Assembly: GCA_052389435.1 (NCBI GenBank)
Contig: JBQTIB010000010.1
Location: forward strand, 30,305 to 94,304
Direction: 5' to 3'
DNA length: 64,000 nt
Source of the DNA: JBQTKD01 sp052389435
GTDB lineage: Bacteria > Actinomycetota > Actinomycetes > Sporichthyales > Sporichthyaceae
The position numbers and the translations under genes are program-made. Positions within the stretch are counted from its first letter, which is position 1. Each line of letters opens with the position of its first letter. The notes under the pieces were generated by a model. It had not been told where the DNA came from and made no database searches. It saw nothing but the letters and a program-made list of their open reading frames with translations. Shown here piece by piece: positions 61,651 through 64,000 of the stretch.

Positions 61651-63009
61651 ATGGACGCACTCGCCATCCGCCCTACCGCTCCGGAATCCACCCTTGGTCG
61701 CCACCGTCGGCGTGCGGAGGACGTCGGACAGCTGCTGTTGTTCCTCGGCCGATCCACGGCCTCCGGTGAAAAGGCGCGCCGCAGCCAGGTCCCGGTCCGT
61801 GCGGCGGCGGGGCCGCACGTCAGCCGGACGGTCTTCGACCCGGTCGCGCCAGACACCATCGCGAACCCGTACCCGGTGTACGCCAAGGTCCGCGAAGGGA
61901 GCCGCGCCCAGATCAGCGAACGGCACGACGTGTGGGTGCTGCACCGCTACCAGGACGTCCGCGGCGCCGCCCGGGACGCGGCGACCTACTCCAACACCGC
62001 CGGAATCATGTTAGCCCCGCGAGGCGGCGGGGGAATCCTCGCCGTCGACCCACCGGACCACGACCGCCTGCGCAGCGCGGTGTCCGCGGTGTTCACGAAA
62101 GCCGCACTCCGCGCGCTGACCGATTCGGTGCACCGCCGATCCGCCGAAGGCGTCGCGGCGCTGCGGCAGGGGGCAACGGTCGACGCGGTGAGCGCGTTGT
62201 GCGTACCGCTGCCGGTAGGGGTCATCTGCGACCTGCTCGGCGTACCCGAGGCACGCATGCCGGAGGTGCGCGCGTGGTCGAACCGGCTGGTCGGCTTCTT
62301 CGGCGACTCCTCCACCGCCGAGGCGGTGCGCGGTGTCGTGCAAATCCTGCCGGTGATGCACAACTTCCGAAAGCTGATCAGCGACGAACTCGTGCGGCGC
62401 GAACGGCAGCCATCGGAGGATTTGATCCAGCACCTCGCGACGACCATCGCAGAGGGCAACCTCACCCGCGAGGAGGCGCTGCTGATGGCGTTCATCCTGC
62501 TGGTCGCGGGCAACGAAACCACGGTGAACCTGCTCGGCTCGGCGCTGCACGTGCTGTCCCACGATCCGGTGCTCTACGACCGGCTGCGCGCCGAACCCGC
62601 GCTGGTCCCGGCCTTCGTCGAGGAGACGATGCGGCTCCATTCGCCGGTGCAGTGGACCGCTCGCCAGACCACCCGCGACGTCGTCATCGCCGACGAGAGC
62701 GCCGGCGACATCACGATCCCCGCCCGGTCCCGGGTGGTGCTGATGCTCGGCGCCGCGAACCGCGACCCAGAGCATTTCCCGGATCCCGAGACCTTCCAGC
62801 TCGACCGGCGAGTGGGGGACCACCTCGGGTTCGGTGCCGGAATCCACTTCTGCCTCGGCGCGCACCTAACGCGCCTCGAGGTGCGGGTCGCGTTGGAGCA
62901 CCTGCTGGAGACGGTGCCGTCAATCGAACCGGCGGGTCCGGTCACTTGGGCGAAATCGGCCTCGCTGCGCGGCCCGGTGCATCTTCCGCTACGGGTGGCA
63001 ACTACCTGA
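61651..63009 (+). CDS. Cytochrome P450
   Basis: 452 aa from ATG 61651. I-helix oxygen-binding motif LLVAGNETTVN, K-helix EETMR, and heme-binding loop GFGAGIHFCLGAH with the proximal Cys are all present. The length and lack of a membrane anchor fit the soluble bacterial class I type needing ferredoxin and reductase partners, none of which are encoded nearby. It is probably controlled by the divergent AraC protein. The substrate is unknown, perhaps a hydrophobic carbon source. Confidence 0.92.
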   Translation: MDALAIRPTAPESTLGRHRRRAEDVGQLLLFLGRSTASGEKARRSQVPVRAAAGPHVSRTVFDPVAPDTIANPYPVYAKVREGSRAQISERHDVWVLHRYQDVRGAARDAATYSNTAGIMLAPRGGGGILAVDPPDHDRLRSAVSAVFTKAALRALTDSVHRRSAEGVAALRQGATVDAVSALCVPLPVGVICDLLGVPEARMPEVRAWSNRLVGFFGDSSTAEAVRGVVQILPVMHNFRKLISDELVRRERQPSEDLIQHLATTIAEGNLTREEALLMAFILLVAGNETTVNLLGSALHVLSHDPVLYDRLRAEPALVPAFVEETMRLHSPVQWTARQTTRDVVIADESAGDITIPARSRVVLMLGAANRDPEHFPDPETFQLDRRVGDHLGFGAGIHFCLGAHLTRLEVRVALEHLLETVPSIEPAGPVTWAKSASLRGPVHLPLRVATT

Positions 63010-63147
63010 ACGGCTGCCTGGTCAAGAGCGATGTCTATCGGCCGTGCGAGAGTCCGGGTGTGGACGAGTTCGTCCGCTGTGGCGGCTGAAATCGACCAGA
63101 GCTCGTAGGAATGTGTGCATCCGTGCGCGACAGTGGGAATAGGGCTG

Positions 63148-63190
63148 CCGACGCCCCCCCCACCCCCACCATTCAATCATGGGGCGTCGG
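63148..63190. terminator. Convergent terminator-like hairpin
   Basis: CCGACGCCCC (63148-63157) pairs with GGGGCGTCGG (63181-63190) around a 23-nt C-rich loop, between the P450 gene and the leftward integrase. It could serve both convergent genes. Confidence 0.5.
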
Positions 63191-63226
63191 ACCCCACGGC
63201 AAGGCGGGGCGTTCGGCACACCGCGG

Positions 63227-63779
63227 CTACGAACTGGCCCCTTCGGCACCCGCATCCGCCTTCGGCAAAACGACTGCCCGCCGCCCCCGCGCCACGCTGA
63301 TCAACCCGCGCTGCGCCAACAGCGCTACGGCGCGATGCGCAGTGTTGGGGGCGAGGTTGTGCTCGGCGGCGAGCTCCACCACGGTGGGGAGTTGCTCGCC
63401 CGGTGAACGCGCTCCCGATTCGATCTCTGCGGTCAGTTTCGCGGCGAGATGCTGATAGGTCGCCCGCGGGATCCGCTTCGTTGAATCGGGCGTCGGCACA
63501 ATCCCTGCGATGGTCGTGGCAGCACGTCGGTCGGCGTCCGCGTTCCATCCCGCGTACACCTTGAGCGTGGTCGCACCGCCGCTGCCGTGGCCGAGGCGTC
63601 CGGCGACGGTCCGGATGTCCACGCCGGCCGACACGAGTTGGCTGGCCGAGTAGTGCCGAAGCGCGTGCAGGCGCGTGCTGCGCAGGCCGACGGACTCCGC
63701 CAAGCGGCGGTATCGCTGGGTGATGCTCGCGGGCAGGATCGGCGTGCGCCGGTCCAGGGCCGGAGAGAAGACGGGCCTT
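63227..63779 (-). pseudogene. Tyrosine recombinase with GntR-like C-terminus, 5' end interrupted
   Basis: The remaining ~184 residues hold the catalytic half of a tyrosine recombinase: HALRHYSAS (box II HxxR), RLGHGSG, and KVYAGW with the nucleophilic Tyr. After a short linker there is a GntR-type winged helix (RSPGEQLPTVVELAAEHNLA, then NTAHRAVALLAQRG). The N-terminal core-binding half is missing because an IS3-type element begins at about 63780. It is probably inactive in this form. Confidence 0.8.
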
Positions 63780-64000
63780 TGCCCCCGATTTTGGACACGC
63801 GATTCGGTTATGCAGCCACGGAAAGCGTAGCTGCCGTGAAGGTGTTCTCGTAGGCCATGGGGCTGAGGTAGCGGCAGGTCGAGTGTCGTCTGCGGGTGTT
63901 GTAGTTGACGATCCACTTGAACACCGCGAGGCGGGCGTCGCGGGCGGTGGCCCACCGGGCCGCGCCGCGCAGGGTCTCGCGTTTGAGGGTCGCGTTGAAC
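63780..64000 (-). mobile_element. IS3-family element, right end (partial)
   Basis: The segment from about 63780 (TGCCCCCGATTTTGGACAC, a terminal-repeat-like sequence) to the window edge is the end of an insertion sequence whose transposase reads leftward. It interrupts the integrase gene. The rest of the element, the other repeat and the target duplication are outside the window. Confidence 0.75.
63808..64000 (-). CDS. IS3-family transposase (OrfB), C-terminal fragment
   Basis: 63 codons before the TAA at 63810-63808, continuing beyond the right edge. FNATLKRETL, then RLAVFKWIVNYNTRRRHST and YLSPMAYEN are the closing motifs of the DDE (rve) domain of IS3-type OrfB proteins. The YNTRRRHS segment is especially diagnostic. 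Confidence 0.85.
   Translation of the reverse strand, partial: FNATLKRETLRGAARWATARDARLAVFKWIVNYNTRRRHSTCRYLSPMAYENTFTAATLSVAA

Noticed and set aside
1..64000. CRISPR arrays, tRNA or rRNA genes, plasmid replication initiator
   Set aside because: No regularly spaced repeats, RNA gene signatures or Rep-like protein were seen on reading; a dedicated search was not possible.

Overview
This is very GC-rich DNA with many GTG starts, stop/start overlaps of the GTGA and ATGA type and several apparently leaderless promoters. Together with families such as DUF2637, SCO6880-like T4SS proteins, MmpL-type transporters and BlaI/M56 pairs, it points to an actinobacterium of the Rhodococcus/Nocardia/Gordonia type. 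The window looks like a conjugative element (ICE or plasmid segment) loaded with metal-stress cargo. No replication initiator, partition genes, tRNA, rRNA or CRISPR array were seen.

Layout. (1) 1-3900: element-associated small genes, an HD-domain protein, and a NUDIX hydrolase paired with an XRE/DUF5919 regulator. (2) 4010-12510: a tightly coupled transfer operon with an excisionase-type HTH protein, small proteins, a VirD4/TraG coupling ATPase, a DUF2637 membrane protein and a MobF (TraA) relaxase-helicase. A long imperfect inverted repeat, SSB, and a T4SS block follow: cell-wall hydrolase, VirB2-, VirB8- and VirB6-like proteins, SCO6880-like protein and VirB4, to 20159. (3) 20344-49668: cargo. 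It holds organomercurial lyase with divergent MerR, a CsoR-type copper regulon (CopA ATPase, two CopZ-like proteins, two paralogous His-rich exported proteins, DUF305 lipoprotein, TauE/SafE-cupredoxin fusion, HlyD-MacB pair, CsoR), and a predicted extracytosolic flavin electron-transfer set (FMN-binding protein, ferredoxin-reductase-like membrane protein, ApbE). It also holds BlaI/M56, L,D-transpeptidase, HupE-like, HxlR and MFS genes. (4) 50052-50459: a truncated second virB4 3' end in the same orientation as the intact one, so the cargo lies between two related virB4 tails. (5) 50554-54632: an MmpL-like RND transporter with a long C-terminal extension and its TetR regulator. (6) 54895-60163: two paralogous modules, each a TetR gene divergent from a secreted protein of unknown family. 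(7) 60571-63009: divergent AraC regulator and cytochrome P450. (8) 63227-64000: tyrosine recombinase fused to a GntR-like domain, interrupted by an IS3-type element.

How the parts fit. The transfer genes would move the element. The cargo would sense copper through CsoR (five near-palindromic 15-bp TACC-N7-GGTA boxes seen) and mercury through MerR, and would bind, export or redox-process the metals in the envelope. The most novel-looking part is the duplicated TetR/secreted-protein module, whose secreted family I cannot assign. The second is the copper-linked flavinylated redox set.
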